Shown here: piece after piece, positions 24,623 through 34,017 of the stretch
How positions within the stretch are numbered: the first letter of the stretch is position 1
Layout of the letters: the number at the start of each line of letters is the position of its first letter
NCBI RefSeq assembly: GCF_902859705.1
Contig: NZ_CADIJO010000011.1
Coordinates: 1 to 64,000, forward strand
Reading direction: 5' to 3'
Source: Achromobacter deleyi
GTDB lineage: Bacteria > Pseudomonadota > Gammaproteobacteria > Burkholderiales > Burkholderiaceae_B
Length of the DNA: 64,000 bases
Translations under genes and position numbers: made by a program
Notes under the pieces: model-generated
Seen by the model: the letters and a program-made list of their open reading frames with translations, nothing else
Told to the model about the DNA's origin: nothing
The model's database searches: none

Positions 24623-25201
24623 TCAGTGCGTGATCTTCGTGCCCAGCACGGCCAGGAACTGCGACAGCCACGCCGGATGCGCGGGCCAGGCGGGCGCCGT
24701 GACCAGGTGACCATCGGTATAGGCCTGATCGATGCCGATCTCGGCATACGTGCCGCCGGCCAGGCGCACCTCAGGCGCGCACGCCGGGTAGGCCGAGCAG
24801 GTGCGGCCCTTCAGGATGCCGGCGGCGGCCAGCAGCTGGGCGCCGTGGCACACGGCGGCGATGGGCTTCTTGGCCTGGTCGAAGGCGCGCACGATGTCCA
24901 GCACCTTTTCGTTCAGGCGCAGGTATTCCGGGGCGCGGCCGCCGGGGATCACCAGGCCGTCGTAGGAGCCGGCTTCGACGCGATCGAAGTCGTAGTTCAG
25001 CGCGAAATTATGGCCGCGCTTTTCGCTGTAGGTCTGCGCGCCTTCGAAGTCATGGATGGCGGTGGCGATGCTTTCGCCGGACTTCTTGCCCGGGCAGACC
25101 GCGTGCACCGTGTGCCCCACGGCCAGCAGCGTCTGGAACGGCACCATGGTTTCGTAGTCTTCGGCGTAGTCGCCGACCAGCATCAATAGTCTCTTGCTCA
25201 T
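24623..25201 (-). CDS. DJ-1/PfpI family protein
   Basis: 192-residue class I glutamine amidotransferase-like protein. Family members include deglycases, chaperones and proteases. The nucleophile elbow is visible as [14 protein letters not shown] (Cys near 107, followed by His), with [11 protein letters not shown] near 75-85 providing the conserved Arg/Glu region. The ATG at 25201 has GGAGACAAGC upstream; a longer frame exists but adds only a low-complexity Pro/Gln tail. Convergent with the alcohol dehydrogenase. A role in aldehyde or glycation stress would fit that neighbour but is inference. Confidence 0.87.
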   Translation of the reverse strand: MSKRLLMLVGDYAEDYETMVPFQTLLAVGHTVHAVCPGKKSGESIATAIHDFEGAQTYSEKRGHNFALNYDFDRVEAGSYDGLVIPGGRAPEYLRLNEKVLDIVRAFDQAKKPIAAVCHGAQLLAAAGILKGRTCSAYPACAPEVRLAGGTYAEIGIDQAYTDGHLVTAPAWPAHPAWLSQFLAVLGTKITH

Positions 25202-25372
25202 GCTTGTCTCCTGGGATGGGGGCTGGGCCGGTTCAGGCGCCCAAGGCTGGGCGGCCGGTTCTTGATGTTCTTTGGCCATTGTGCCCCCGGCGCCCCGCGC
25301 AAGGGTGGTAACGGGATACCACGCGCGGACCGAACCGGCGCGCTGCCGGCCGGCCGACGCAGAACCCGCGCC

Positions 25373-25861
25373 CTATTCCAGCGCCACCGTCACCGGCTTG
25401 GCGCCCAGCAGGCTGACCAGCACGTTCGGGTCGATACCCACCAGGTAGCCGCGGCGCCCGCCGTTGATGTAGACGACCGGGTACTGCAGCACGTCGGCCT
25501 CGACCCACACCGGCATCTTCTTGCGCGTGCCGAAGGGGGACGTGCCGCCCACCTGGTAGCCCGAGTGGCGCTGCGCGACCTCGGGTTTGCAGGGCTCGAC
25601 CTTTTTCAGGCCGGCCTGGCGCGCCAGGTTCTTGGTGGAGACCTCGCGGTCGCCGTGCATGACCACGATCAGGGGCTTGGCCGCTTCGTCTTCCATCACC
25701 AGCGTCTTGACCACCGCATGCGGGTCCAGCCCCAGCTGGCGCGCGGCCTCGCCGGCGCCGCCATGATCGACGTAGTCGTAGGTGTGCTCGGTGTAGGCCA
25801 CCTTGTGCTGCTTGAGGAACTGGGTGGCGGGCGTTTCGGAAACGTGGCGGGCTTTACTCAT
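25373..25861 (-). CDS. ybaK: Cys-tRNA(Pro)/Cys-tRNA(Cys) deacylase YbaK
   Basis: 162-residue trans-editing enzyme that hydrolyses mischarged aminoacyl-tRNA. It shows the YbaK/ProX fold signatures: TPATQFLKQHKVAYTEHTYDY at the N-terminus in two adjoining segments, VVKTLVMED (near 49-57) with the key lysine, VSTKNLARQAGLKKVEPC, and GYQVGGTSPFGTRKKMPV. Length is normal. It stands alone, with about 170 bp to the DJ-1 gene and 43 bp to xerD. Confidence 0.92.
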   Translation of the reverse strand: MSKARHVSETPATQFLKQHKVAYTEHTYDYVDHGGAGEAARQLGLDPHAVVKTLVMEDEAAKPLIVVMHGDREVSTKNLARQAGLKKVEPCKPEVAQRHSGYQVGGTSPFGTRKKMPVWVEADVLQYPVVYINGGRRGYLVGIDPNVLVSLLGAKPVTVALE

Positions 25862-25904
25862 GGAGATTGCGATTGAAATAGGACGATAAGGCGACGACCC
25901 GGCG

Positions 25905-26888
25905 TCAGCCCCGTGGATGATGCGCGGCGTGGAGCGCCTTCAGGCGCTCGCGCGCCACGTGGGTGTAGATCTGCGTGGTGGAAATATCCGCGTGGCCCAG
26001 CAGCATCTGCACCACGCGCAGATCGGCGCCGTGGTTCAGCAGATGCGTGGCAAAGGCGTGGCGCAGCACGTGCGGCGACAACGGCGCATTCACGCCGGCC
26101 AGCAGCGCGTATTTCTTCACCAGCTGCCAGAACGCCTGACGCGACATGGCTTCGGCGCGGCCGGTGATGAACAGCGCATCGCTGACGCGGCCGGCGGCCA
26201 GTTCGGGGCGCGCGGTCTTCAGGTATTGGTCGATCCAGTGCGCGGCCTCGGCGCCCAGCGGCACCAGGCGGTCCTTGCCGCCCTTGCCCAGCACCACGCG
26301 CACCACGCCTTCGTTCAGGCTGACATCCAGCGCCCGCACGCCCACCAGTTCGGACACGCGCAGGCCGGTGGCGTACAGCGTTTCGAGCATGGCGCGATCA
26401 CGCAGGCCGCGCGGCTGGCCCAGGTCGGGCGCGCGCAGCAAGGCATCCACCTGCTGCTCGGACAACGTCTTGGGCAGGCGCGGCGGCTGCTTGGCAGCCA
26501 CCAACGTCAGGCAGGGATCGCCCGGTGCGCGGTGCTCGCGCAGCGCCCACGCATAGAAGCGCCGCAGGGCGGCCAGGCGCCGGTTGGCGGTGGTGGCGCG
26601 GGTTTCCTCGTGGCGAAAGGCGAACCAGGCTTCGATGTCGCCCTTGTCCGCCTCGGCCAGGGGTTTGGCGGGGCCGGCCGGCAAGGCATGGGAGGACGCC
26701 GCGTCGCCGTAGCGATCGGCCATCTCGCGGGCATAGGCCTCGGGGTCTTCCAGCCAGCGTGCGAAACCCGTCAGGTCGCGGCGGTAGGCGGCCAGGGTAT
26801 TGGCGGACAGGCCGTCTTCGAGCCAGACGGCGTCGATGAAAGCGTCGATGTCGGGCTGGGAAGCTAGCGAGGGGCGGGGTTCTGGCAT
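25905..26888 (-). CDS. xerD: Site-specific tyrosine recombinase XerD
   Basis: 327-residue recombinase that, with XerC, resolves chromosome dimers at dif. The N-terminal SAM-like domain begins DIDAFIDAVWLEDGLSANTLAAYRRDL in two segments. The catalytic set is visible: Arg in YATGLRVSELVG, Lys in LGKGGKDRLVPLG, HVLRHAFATHLL (His-x-x-Arg), LLGHADISTTQIYTHV (His/Trp position plus Tyr nucleophile). The ATG at 26888 (MPEPRPSL) is preferred over one nine codons upstream. It is the housekeeping chromosomal copy, not an island integrase: there is no adjacent att-like repeat or excisionase. Confidence 0.93.
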   Translation of the reverse strand: MPEPRPSLASQPDIDAFIDAVWLEDGLSANTLAAYRRDLTGFARWLEDPEAYAREMADRYGDAASSHALPAGPAKPLAEADKGDIEAWFAFRHEETRATTANRRLAALRRFYAWALREHRAPGDPCLTLVAAKQPPRLPKTLSEQQVDALLRAPDLGQPRGLRDRAMLETLYATGLRVSELVGVRALDVSLNEGVVRVVLGKGGKDRLVPLGAEAAHWIDQYLKTARPELAAGRVSDALFITGRAEAMSRQAFWQLVKKYALLAGVNAPLSPHVLRHAFATHLLNHGADLRVVQMLLGHADISTTQIYTHVARERLKALHAAHHPRG

Positions 26889-26927
26889 GGCAAGGACTGA
26901 AGAAATTGGCCCCATTCTACGGCGGCG

Positions 26928-27833
26928 TCAGCGGCCGGCCACCGCGGCGGCGGCCGACTTGAGCCAGGCTTCGAACAGCTTGAGCGCGTCGGATCGTTCG
27001 CTGCGCAGCGGATAACCGAAGTAATAGCCCTGGCTGACCGTCAAGGCCTGCGGCACCGGCATGGCCAGCGTGCCCTGGTCCAGCGCCGGCTGCGCCAGGA
27101 AGCGCGGCATCAAGCCCACGCCCAGGCCGGCCTGCACCGCGGCCATCACCATGGTGAACAACTCGTAGCGCGGGCCGCCGGCGGCCTGGGGGCCATACAG
27201 GTAGTTGTGGGCGCCATACCACTGGCGCCAGGCGTCGGGGCGCGAACTCAGGTGCAGGTGGGTCATGCCGGCCAGCGCGCTGGCGCCGGCCTCGGTGACC
27301 CGGGCCGCCAGCGCCGGGGCGCACACCGGCACCAGTTCGCGCTCGGGAAACAGCAGCACGCCCTGGGTACCTGGCCACAGCGTATCGCCGTGGTACAGCG
27401 CACCGTCGAACGGCTGGTCCTTGAACTGGAAGGGCAAGGTGCGCACCGACAGGCTGACGGTGATGTCCGGCTGTTCGCGCTGGAAGTCGGCCAGCCGCGG
27501 AATCAGCCAGGTGGTCGCCAGCGTAGGCACCACGGCAATGTGGATGCTGCGGCCCATGCCGGTGCGGCTGACCAGGCCGAAGGTGTCTTTCTCGATCTGG
27601 TCCAGGTGGTGGCGGATGCGGCCGGCGTATTCCGCGCCATGGTCGGTCAGCACGATGCGCCGCCGCACGCGGGTGAACAGTTGCACCCCCAGGCGGGATT
27701 CCAGGCTGGCGACCTGGCGGTGGATGGCGCTGTGGGTCAGGGACAGTTCTTCGGCCGCCCGCGAAAAGCTGCCCAGACGGGCCGATGCCTCGAAGGCCTG
27801 CAACGCGCTCAGGTTGGGAATGCCGTTTCTCAT
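26928..27833 (-). CDS. LysR-family transcriptional regulator
   Basis: 301-residue LTTR. The N-terminal winged helix-turn-helix is LSALQAFEASARLGSFSRAAEELSLTHSAIHRQVASLE, read over residues 8-45, and the C-terminal effector domain starts near 93 (SIHIAVVPTLATTWLIPRL). The style resembles GcvA-type regulators. The ATG at 27833 (MRNGIPNLSAL) is used; a further upstream ATG adds a Gly/Phe-rich tail that does not look coding. It is divergent from the thiamine diphosphate enzyme gene, with palindromic and directly repeated TTGTGC sites between them. Confidence 0.92.
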   Translation of the reverse strand: MRNGIPNLSALQAFEASARLGSFSRAAEELSLTHSAIHRQVASLESRLGVQLFTRVRRRIVLTDHGAEYAGRIRHHLDQIEKDTFGLVSRTGMGRSIHIAVVPTLATTWLIPRLADFQREQPDITVSLSVRTLPFQFKDQPFDGALYHGDTLWPGTQGVLLFPERELVPVCAPALAARVTEAGASALAGMTHLHLSSRPDAWRQWYGAHNYLYGPQAAGGPRYELFTMVMAAVQAGLGVGLMPRFLAQPALDQGTLAMPVPQALTVSQGYYFGYPLRSERSDALKLFEAWLKSAAAAVAGR

Positions 27834-27931
27834 GGAGCGGGAACCGCCTGGAAAAAAACCGAAAAACCCGGGAAAACCCGCAGCCCGCTTATCGCGGCGC
27901 AGCATCGGGGGTCGTGCCGGGGGGTCACTAG

Positions 27932-27963
27932 ATTGTGCAATTTTATCAATTGCGTTGTGCGAT
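27932..27963. promoter_or_regulatory. Probable LysR binding region in the divergent promoter
   Basis: GCAATT-TTATC-AATTGC is an inverted repeat at 27937-27953. It sits between direct repeats ATTGTGCAAT (27932-27941) and GTTGTGCGAT (27954-27963), spaced by about two helical turns. It lies between the LysR gene and the thiamine diphosphate enzyme gene it probably controls. Confidence 0.6.
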
Positions 27964-28015
27964 CAAGGAACATTATGCTCGGGAGTCCCAACCTCGGCTT
28001 ACTACGTCCCCCACC

Positions 28016-29698
28016 ATGTCCCAGCAAGATTCCCGCCTTGGCGGCCATATCCTGGTAGACCAACTGGTCGCCCAGGGCGTCAAACACGTTTTCTGCGTTC
28101 CCGGCGAGAGCTACCTGGCGGTGCTGGACGGCCTGCACGATGCCGACATCAAGGTCACGGTGTGCCGCCAGGAAGGCGGCGCGGCCATGATGGCCGACGC
28201 GCACGGCAAGCTCACCGGCGAACCCGGCATCTGCATGGTCACCCGCGGCCCGGGCGCGTCCAACGCGCTGGCCGGCGTGCACATCGCCAAGCAGGACTCC
28301 ACCCCCATGATCCTGTTCGTCGGCCAGATCGAACGCGGCATGCGCGAACGCGAAGCTTTCCAGGAAATGGACTACCGCGCCGTCTTCGGCACGCAGGCCA
28401 AGTGGGTCACTGAAATCGACCAGGTCGAACGCATTCCCGAACTGATCTCGCGCGCCTTCCACGTGGCCACCTCGGGCCGCCCCGGCCCCGTCGTGATCGC
28501 GCTGCCCGAAGACATGCTGGTCGAAGCGGCCAAGGTGGCCGACGCGCCGCGCTACGAAGTCATCGACGCCGCCCCCACGGCCGGCCAGCTGGCCGACCTG
28601 CAACAACTGCTGGCCCAGGCCCGCAACCCGGTCGCCATTCTGGGCGGCACACGCTGGGATGCGCGCGCGGTGCAGCAGTTTGCCGATTTCGCGCAGCGCC
28701 ATGCGCTGCCCACGGCGGTGTCGTTCCGACGCCAGATGCTGTTCCCGGCCGACCACCCCTGCTTCATCGGCGACGTCGGCCTGGGCATCAACCCTGCCCT
28801 GCTCAAGCGCGTGGCCGACGTCGACCTGGTGCTGCTGGTGGGTGGGCGCATGTCCGAAAACCCCAGCCAGGCCTACACACTGTTCGACATCCCCGTGCCC
28901 AAGCAGAAGCTCGTGCACGTGCATCCGGATGCCGGCGAACTGGCGCGTGTCTATCGCCCCACGCTGGCCATCAACACGTCCCCCGCGGCCTTCGCCGACG
29001 CGCTGGCCGGCCTGAAGGCCCCCGCCCAGCCCGCCTGGGCCGAAGGCACGCAAGCCATGCGCGAGTCGTACCTGAAATGGAGCGACCCGGCCGCCGTCAC
29101 CACGCCGGGCGTTTTGCAGATGGGCCAGGTCATGGCCTACCTGGAAAAGACGCTGCCGGCCGACGCCATCATGACCAACGGCGCGGGCAACTACGCCACC
29201 TGGCTGCATCGCTTTCACCGCTTCACGCGCTACGGCACGCAGTTGGCCCCCACGTCGGGCTCGATGGGCTACGGCCTGCCCGCGGCCGTGGGCGCCAAGC
29301 GCGTCTGGCCCGACAAGACCGTGGTGTGCTTTGCCGGCGACGGCTGCTTTTTGATGCACGGCCAGGAATTCGCCACGGCGGTGCAGTACGACCTGCCCAT
29401 CATCGTGGTGCTGGTCGACAACGGCATGTACGGCACCATCCGCATGCACCAGGAAAAGCACTACCCCGGCCGCATTTCCGCGACCGAGCTGAAGAACCCG
29501 GATTTCGCCGACTACGCCCGCGCCTTTGGCGGCCACGGCGAACGCGTCGAGACCAACGAGCAGTTCGGCCCGGCGTTCGAACGCGCCCTGGCCAGCGGCA
29601 AGCCGGCGATCCTGCACTGCTTCATCGACCCGCAGGCCATCACGCCATCCACCACGCTGGACAAGATCCGCGACGCCGCGCTCAAGGCCCAGCACTGA
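28016..29698 (+). CDS. Thiamine diphosphate-dependent enzyme, acetolactate synthase-like
   Basis: 560-residue ThDP enzyme of the acetohydroxyacid synthase/decarboxylase superfamily. The N-terminal domain has FCVPGESYLAVLDGL and the cofactor-activating glutamate in VCRQEGGAAMMADAHGK near 52-68. The ThDP/Mg motif is CFAGDGCFLMHGQEFATA ... VDNGMYGT near 440-475. It is not next to a small regulatory subunit gene, so it is more likely catabolic than the biosynthetic IlvB. It is controlled by the divergent LysR gene and followed 130 bp later by glutaryl-CoA dehydrogenase. The substrate cannot be deduced. ATG 28016 matches the start of homology (MSQQDSRLGGHILVDQL). Confidence 0.87.
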   Translation: MSQQDSRLGGHILVDQLVAQGVKHVFCVPGESYLAVLDGLHDADIKVTVCRQEGGAAMMADAHGKLTGEPGICMVTRGPGASNALAGVHIAKQDSTPMILFVGQIERGMREREAFQEMDYRAVFGTQAKWVTEIDQVERIPELISRAFHVATSGRPGPVVIALPEDMLVEAAKVADAPRYEVIDAAPTAGQLADLQQLLAQARNPVAILGGTRWDARAVQQFADFAQRHALPTAVSFRRQMLFPADHPCFIGDVGLGINPALLKRVADVDLVLLVGGRMSENPSQAYTLFDIPVPKQKLVHVHPDAGELARVYRPTLAINTSPAAFADALAGLKAPAQPAWAEGTQAMRESYLKWSDPAAVTTPGVLQMGQVMAYLEKTLPADAIMTNGAGNYATWLHRFHRFTRYGTQLAPTSGSMGYGLPAAVGAKRVWPDKTVVCFAGDGCFLMHGQEFATAVQYDLPIIVVLVDNGMYGTIRMHQEKHYPGRISATELKNPDFADYARAFGGHGERVETNEQFGPAFERALASGKPAILHCFIDPQAITPSTTLDKIRDAALKAQH

Positions 29699-29794
29699 TC
29701 CCCGACCGGCAGCCAGGCCACGAGCGGCGCGCAAGCGCGCGTCGCGCAAACCCCGGCTTGCCGCCCGAATTATTTTAGGTTTAAACTTTCCAGA

Positions 29795-29808
29795 TTCCGA
29801 AAACGGAA
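29795..29808. promoter_or_regulatory. Short palindrome in front of glutaryl-CoA dehydrogenase
   Basis: TTCCG-AAAA-CGGAA lies 20 bp upstream of the dehydrogenase start codon, just after an AT-rich TTTAGGTTTAAACT that could be the -10 region. It is an operator candidate; no regulator for it is identified here. Confidence 0.4.
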
Positions 29809-29828
29809 ATCCATAGCGGAGACCCAGC

Positions 29829-31022
<1,194 letters not shown>

Positions 31023-31086
31023 TCGCCTGCGTAACGCCAGGCAGGCAACGGGGCCCTCGATAGCCGCCCCGCTTGCCTGCACCGAC

Positions 31087-31127
31087 AAGCCGCCCCGGGG
31101 GTCAGTTCACCCCGAGGCGGCTTTTTT
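31087..31127 (+). terminator. Rho-independent terminator behind gcdH
   Basis: AAGCCGCC and GGCGGCTT close a long stem with an inner CGGGGG/CCCCG extension and a T6 run, 65 bp after the gcdH stop codon. Confidence 0.85.
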
Positions 31128-31269
31128 CATGCGCCGCGACACGCCTTCAGGGTAATCAAGAACTAGCCGCCCAACGGGCCTTGCCGTACGCTTTGCGGCA
31201 TTGGCCTGGCGCCGGCCCGCTGCATCGCCTGCCCGACCCCGGATTTTCCGTCACGACCAGGAGTCGCGC

Positions 31270-32256
31270 ATGCTTCGCAGTCCCTCTATCCGCCTGTTGG
31301 CGGGCGTTGTCATTGCCTTCGCGGGCCACGGCGCCTTTGCCGCCACCACCCTCACCATGACCACCGAATACCCGGCCACGTCGATGCCGGGACAAGGCGT
31401 GTCCACCTTCGCCGACCTGGTGCGCAGCAAGAGCGGCGGCCAGGTGCTCATCGACGCGAGCTTCGATGCCGCGCGCGGCATCAAGTCGGGCGACATGATC
31501 GATGCCGTGCAGGCCCGCAAGGTCGATGCCGGCGACGCCTTTGCCGGGGCCCTGGCGGCGAAGTACCCGCTGTTCGGCGTGTCGTCGCTGCCCTTCCTGG
31601 CCGACTCGCTGAGCAAGGCGCGCGCTTTGAACAAGTCCGCCCGCCCTGCTTATGAAAAGCTGCTGGCCGCACACGGCCAGAAGCTGCTCTACACCACGCC
31701 CTGGCCGGCCTCGGGCATCTGGTCCAAAGACAAAGTGGACAGCGTGGCGGCGCTGAAGGCGCTGAGCATCCGTACGTACGACACCACGTCGCAGGACGTG
31801 ATGCAGAAGGCCGGCGCCCGCGCGCAGAACATTTCGTTCGCCGACGCCATGCCGCGCATCGCCTCGGGCGAAGTCAACGCGGTGCTGTCGTCGGGCGACG
31901 GCGGCGCAGGCCGCAAGCTGTGGGAACACCTGCCGCGCTTTGCCGAGATCAACTACGCCATGCCGGTGTCGGTGGCGACGATGAACCTGCAGGCCTACCA
32001 GGCGCTGGATGCGAAGTCGCGCCGCGCCATCGACCAGGCCGCCGCCCAGACCGAGGCCGAGCAATGGAAGCGCATCGAAGGTAGGCTGCAGCAGAACTAC
32101 GCGAACATGCGCAAGAACGGCGTGACGATCGACACGGCGGTGCCGATGCCGGTGCGCAAGGCGCTGAAGGACGCGGCGGCGGATTCGGTGAAGCAGTGGG
32201 AGACGGCGGCAGGGCCGGACGGGGTGGATGTCTTGAAGGCGATGCGGCGGCCATAG
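31270..32256 (+). CDS. TRAP transporter solute-binding protein (DctP family), orphan
   Basis: 328-residue periplasmic protein. A signal peptide (MLRSPSIRLLAGVVIAFAG, ending ...HGAFA) is followed by a DctP fold: TLTMTTEYPATSMPGQGVSTFADLV, VDAGDAFAGALAAKYPLFGVSSLPFL and LSIRTYDTTSQDVMQKAGA, quoted in parts. The conserved carboxylate-clamping Arg is present in LSIRTYD. TRAP systems normally have DctQ and DctM membrane subunits beside DctP, but neither is here. AGGAG precedes the ATG at 31270. It converges with the tail-fibre gene 11 bp away. Confidence 0.88.
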   Translation: MLRSPSIRLLAGVVIAFAGHGAFAATTLTMTTEYPATSMPGQGVSTFADLVRSKSGGQVLIDASFDAARGIKSGDMIDAVQARKVDAGDAFAGALAAKYPLFGVSSLPFLADSLSKARALNKSARPAYEKLLAAHGQKLLYTTPWPASGIWSKDKVDSVAALKALSIRTYDTTSQDVMQKAGARAQNISFADAMPRIASGEVNAVLSSGDGGAGRKLWEHLPRFAEINYAMPVSVATMNLQAYQALDAKSRRAIDQAAAQTEAEQWKRIEGRLQQNYANMRKNGVTIDTAVPMPVRKALKDAAADSVKQWETAAGPDGVDVLKAMRRP

Positions 32257-32267
32257 GCGACAAGGCG

Positions 32268-33938
32268 CTACGCGTATTCCCAGCTGAAACTGGCGTCGAC
32301 ATCGGCATTCACCGCATCCACCGTCCACCATAACCCGGGGGGGACCTGCATGGTGAACCCACATCGCATGCCTGCGTAGCCCCCGGGGAGGGTTTCATAG
32401 TGATAGGTCACCGCATCCACGCCGTTGGCAGCTTTGTTGAAGTAGCCGGCAACAAGGATGGTTCCAGCAGCGGTCCCGATGAAGCGCGATCCCACCATGA
32501 TGGGACGACCCGTCGTGTTCTGATACCAAGTACGCAATACCGTGGTGCGCTGTCGCAGCGTTTGCCCGGTGCCGAATACCTGGCTCTTCAATTGTTGAAG
32601 CGCGGACTGCGCCTGGGCAAGGTCGGAGGCCAGTTGTGCCACATCCAACGCGCCCACGTTACTCACGACGCCGAACAGCTTGACCACCCAGCAACCGGTG
32701 GCGTTCAACGGACGGGTCTCAGTCGCCGTACGCGCACCCAGCGAATTGTCGAATCTCAACGTATCCCCATAGAACTCAAGGGAGTATGGCGGCGAGGATC
32801 GAAACACCCTGTCCCCTTGGGCACTTTTCGAGAACGGGCCGGTACCTGGGCCGGAAATCACGCCGTAGGTAAAGGCTTGTTCCCCCGTGACCTGTTGCAT
32901 CGCATCACGCTGAATCACCCCGGACGTACCCGCCGACAACGCCCCATCGCCTCGCAACACGACCGCCCCCAGCGCCGCAGCCGACTTACCATTCAGGTCC
33001 GGCAGGCGCAGCGTGGTCGTGCCGTCTCCCGTGGTGTAGCTGCCCCGAACCGAGGCATCGCTTTGCCAAGTCGCCTCCGGCACCACCGGAAATTTACCCG
33101 CCTGTACGCTCGCCCACATATCCGGATACGTCGCCCGGTTGATCACCTGCCCGTCCAGCGGCGCCCAACCGGCAGGAATCGCCGTACGGCTCGGCCACCA
33201 CGTCACGAAACCCAGCGGAATGCTGTCGATCGGCGGCAGTTGCGTGGCGGGCACGCGGCCATCGGCGGCCAACGTCGCCACGCCGCCGGGCTGCCCTTTT
33301 TCAGCGAGCGGCACGGCATCCTGCATCGCCGGCAATTGCGCGGCAGGCACACGGCCTTCGGCATCCAGCGTCGGCACGCCGCCGGGGCGGCCCTTGTCGG
33401 CGGCGGGTATCAACGCGGGCAGTTGGCCCGCCACGATCCTGCCGTCTGCCGCCAAGGTGGCAACGCCGTTCGGCTGCGCCTTTTCGGCGGCGGGAATCAG
33501 GTCGGGCAATTGCACCGGCGCGATCTTGCCATCCGCGGCCAGGGTGGCGACGCCGCCGGGCTGGCCCTTTTGCGCAAGCGGCACGGCCGGTTCCATAACC
33601 GGCAGGAAATCCACCGGCACGCGGCTGCCTTCGTCCAGCGGCGCGACGCCGCCGGGCGCCGCTTTCTGTGCGAGCGGAATGGCTGGTTCCGGCAGATGCG
33701 CGGCAGGCACCTTGCCGGCGGCGTCGAGCGGCGTCACGCCGCCCGCGGCGCCTTTTTCCGCGGCGGGAATGGCGGCGTCCGCCTTGCGCTGCGCGGCGAC
33801 CGCCGCGACTTCCACGGCGTCGACGCCGCTGCGAGTCTTGGTGAAGTTCTCGTTGACGACGACCATGGCGTCACGCAGCGTATCGCCGGTCTGGTCGTTC
33901 GGCGCCTGGCCGACCTTGATGGGTTTGAGGATTTGCAT
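32268..33938 (-). CDS. Tail fibre-like protein with collar domain (copy A)
   Basis: 556-residue modular protein. A short N-terminal head (MQILKPIKVGQAPNDQTGDT...) is followed by about six repeats of roughly 28 residues with the pattern AEKGxPGGVATLxxDGxxPxxQLP. A Tail_Collar-like domain follows near 240-330 (WWPSRTAIPAGWAPLDGQVINRATYPDMW, in parts). The unique C-terminal region has QLASDLAQAQSALQQLKSQ and NTTGRPIMVGSRF. These are features of phage or tailocin receptor-binding fibres. The upstream copy B shares the head and repeats but not the tip. The ATG at 33938 follows AAGGA. Base composition is like the host. Confidence 0.82.
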   Translation of the reverse strand: MQILKPIKVGQAPNDQTGDTLRDAMVVVNENFTKTRSGVDAVEVAAVAAQRKADAAIPAAEKGAAGGVTPLDAAGKVPAAHLPEPAIPLAQKAAPGGVAPLDEGSRVPVDFLPVMEPAVPLAQKGQPGGVATLAADGKIAPVQLPDLIPAAEKAQPNGVATLAADGRIVAGQLPALIPAADKGRPGGVPTLDAEGRVPAAQLPAMQDAVPLAEKGQPGGVATLAADGRVPATQLPPIDSIPLGFVTWWPSRTAIPAGWAPLDGQVINRATYPDMWASVQAGKFPVVPEATWQSDASVRGSYTTGDGTTTLRLPDLNGKSAAALGAVVLRGDGALSAGTSGVIQRDAMQQVTGEQAFTYGVISGPGTGPFSKSAQGDRVFRSSPPYSLEFYGDTLRFDNSLGARTATETRPLNATGCWVVKLFGVVSNVGALDVAQLASDLAQAQSALQQLKSQVFGTGQTLRQRTTVLRTWYQNTTGRPIMVGSRFIGTAAGTILVAGYFNKAANGVDAVTYHYETLPGGYAGMRCGFTMQVPPGLWWTVDAVNADVDASFSWEYA

Positions 33939-34017
33939 GAGGGAGTCCTTGGATGGAATCAATCTGAAAGGGAAACCGGGCGCAGCGCGTCGCGCAGGCC
34001 GTGGTGGCCTGTCTGCA

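Noticed and set aside
25905-26888. Tyrosine recombinase considered as an island integrase for the tRNA-Arg locus
   Set aside because: Sequence and length fit housekeeping XerD, it is about 5 kb from the tRNA, and no excisionase or att repeats are present.
27935-28015. N-terminal extension of the thiamine diphosphate enzyme from 27935
   Set aside because: That segment contains the LysR palindrome and promoter; homology begins at ATG 28016.
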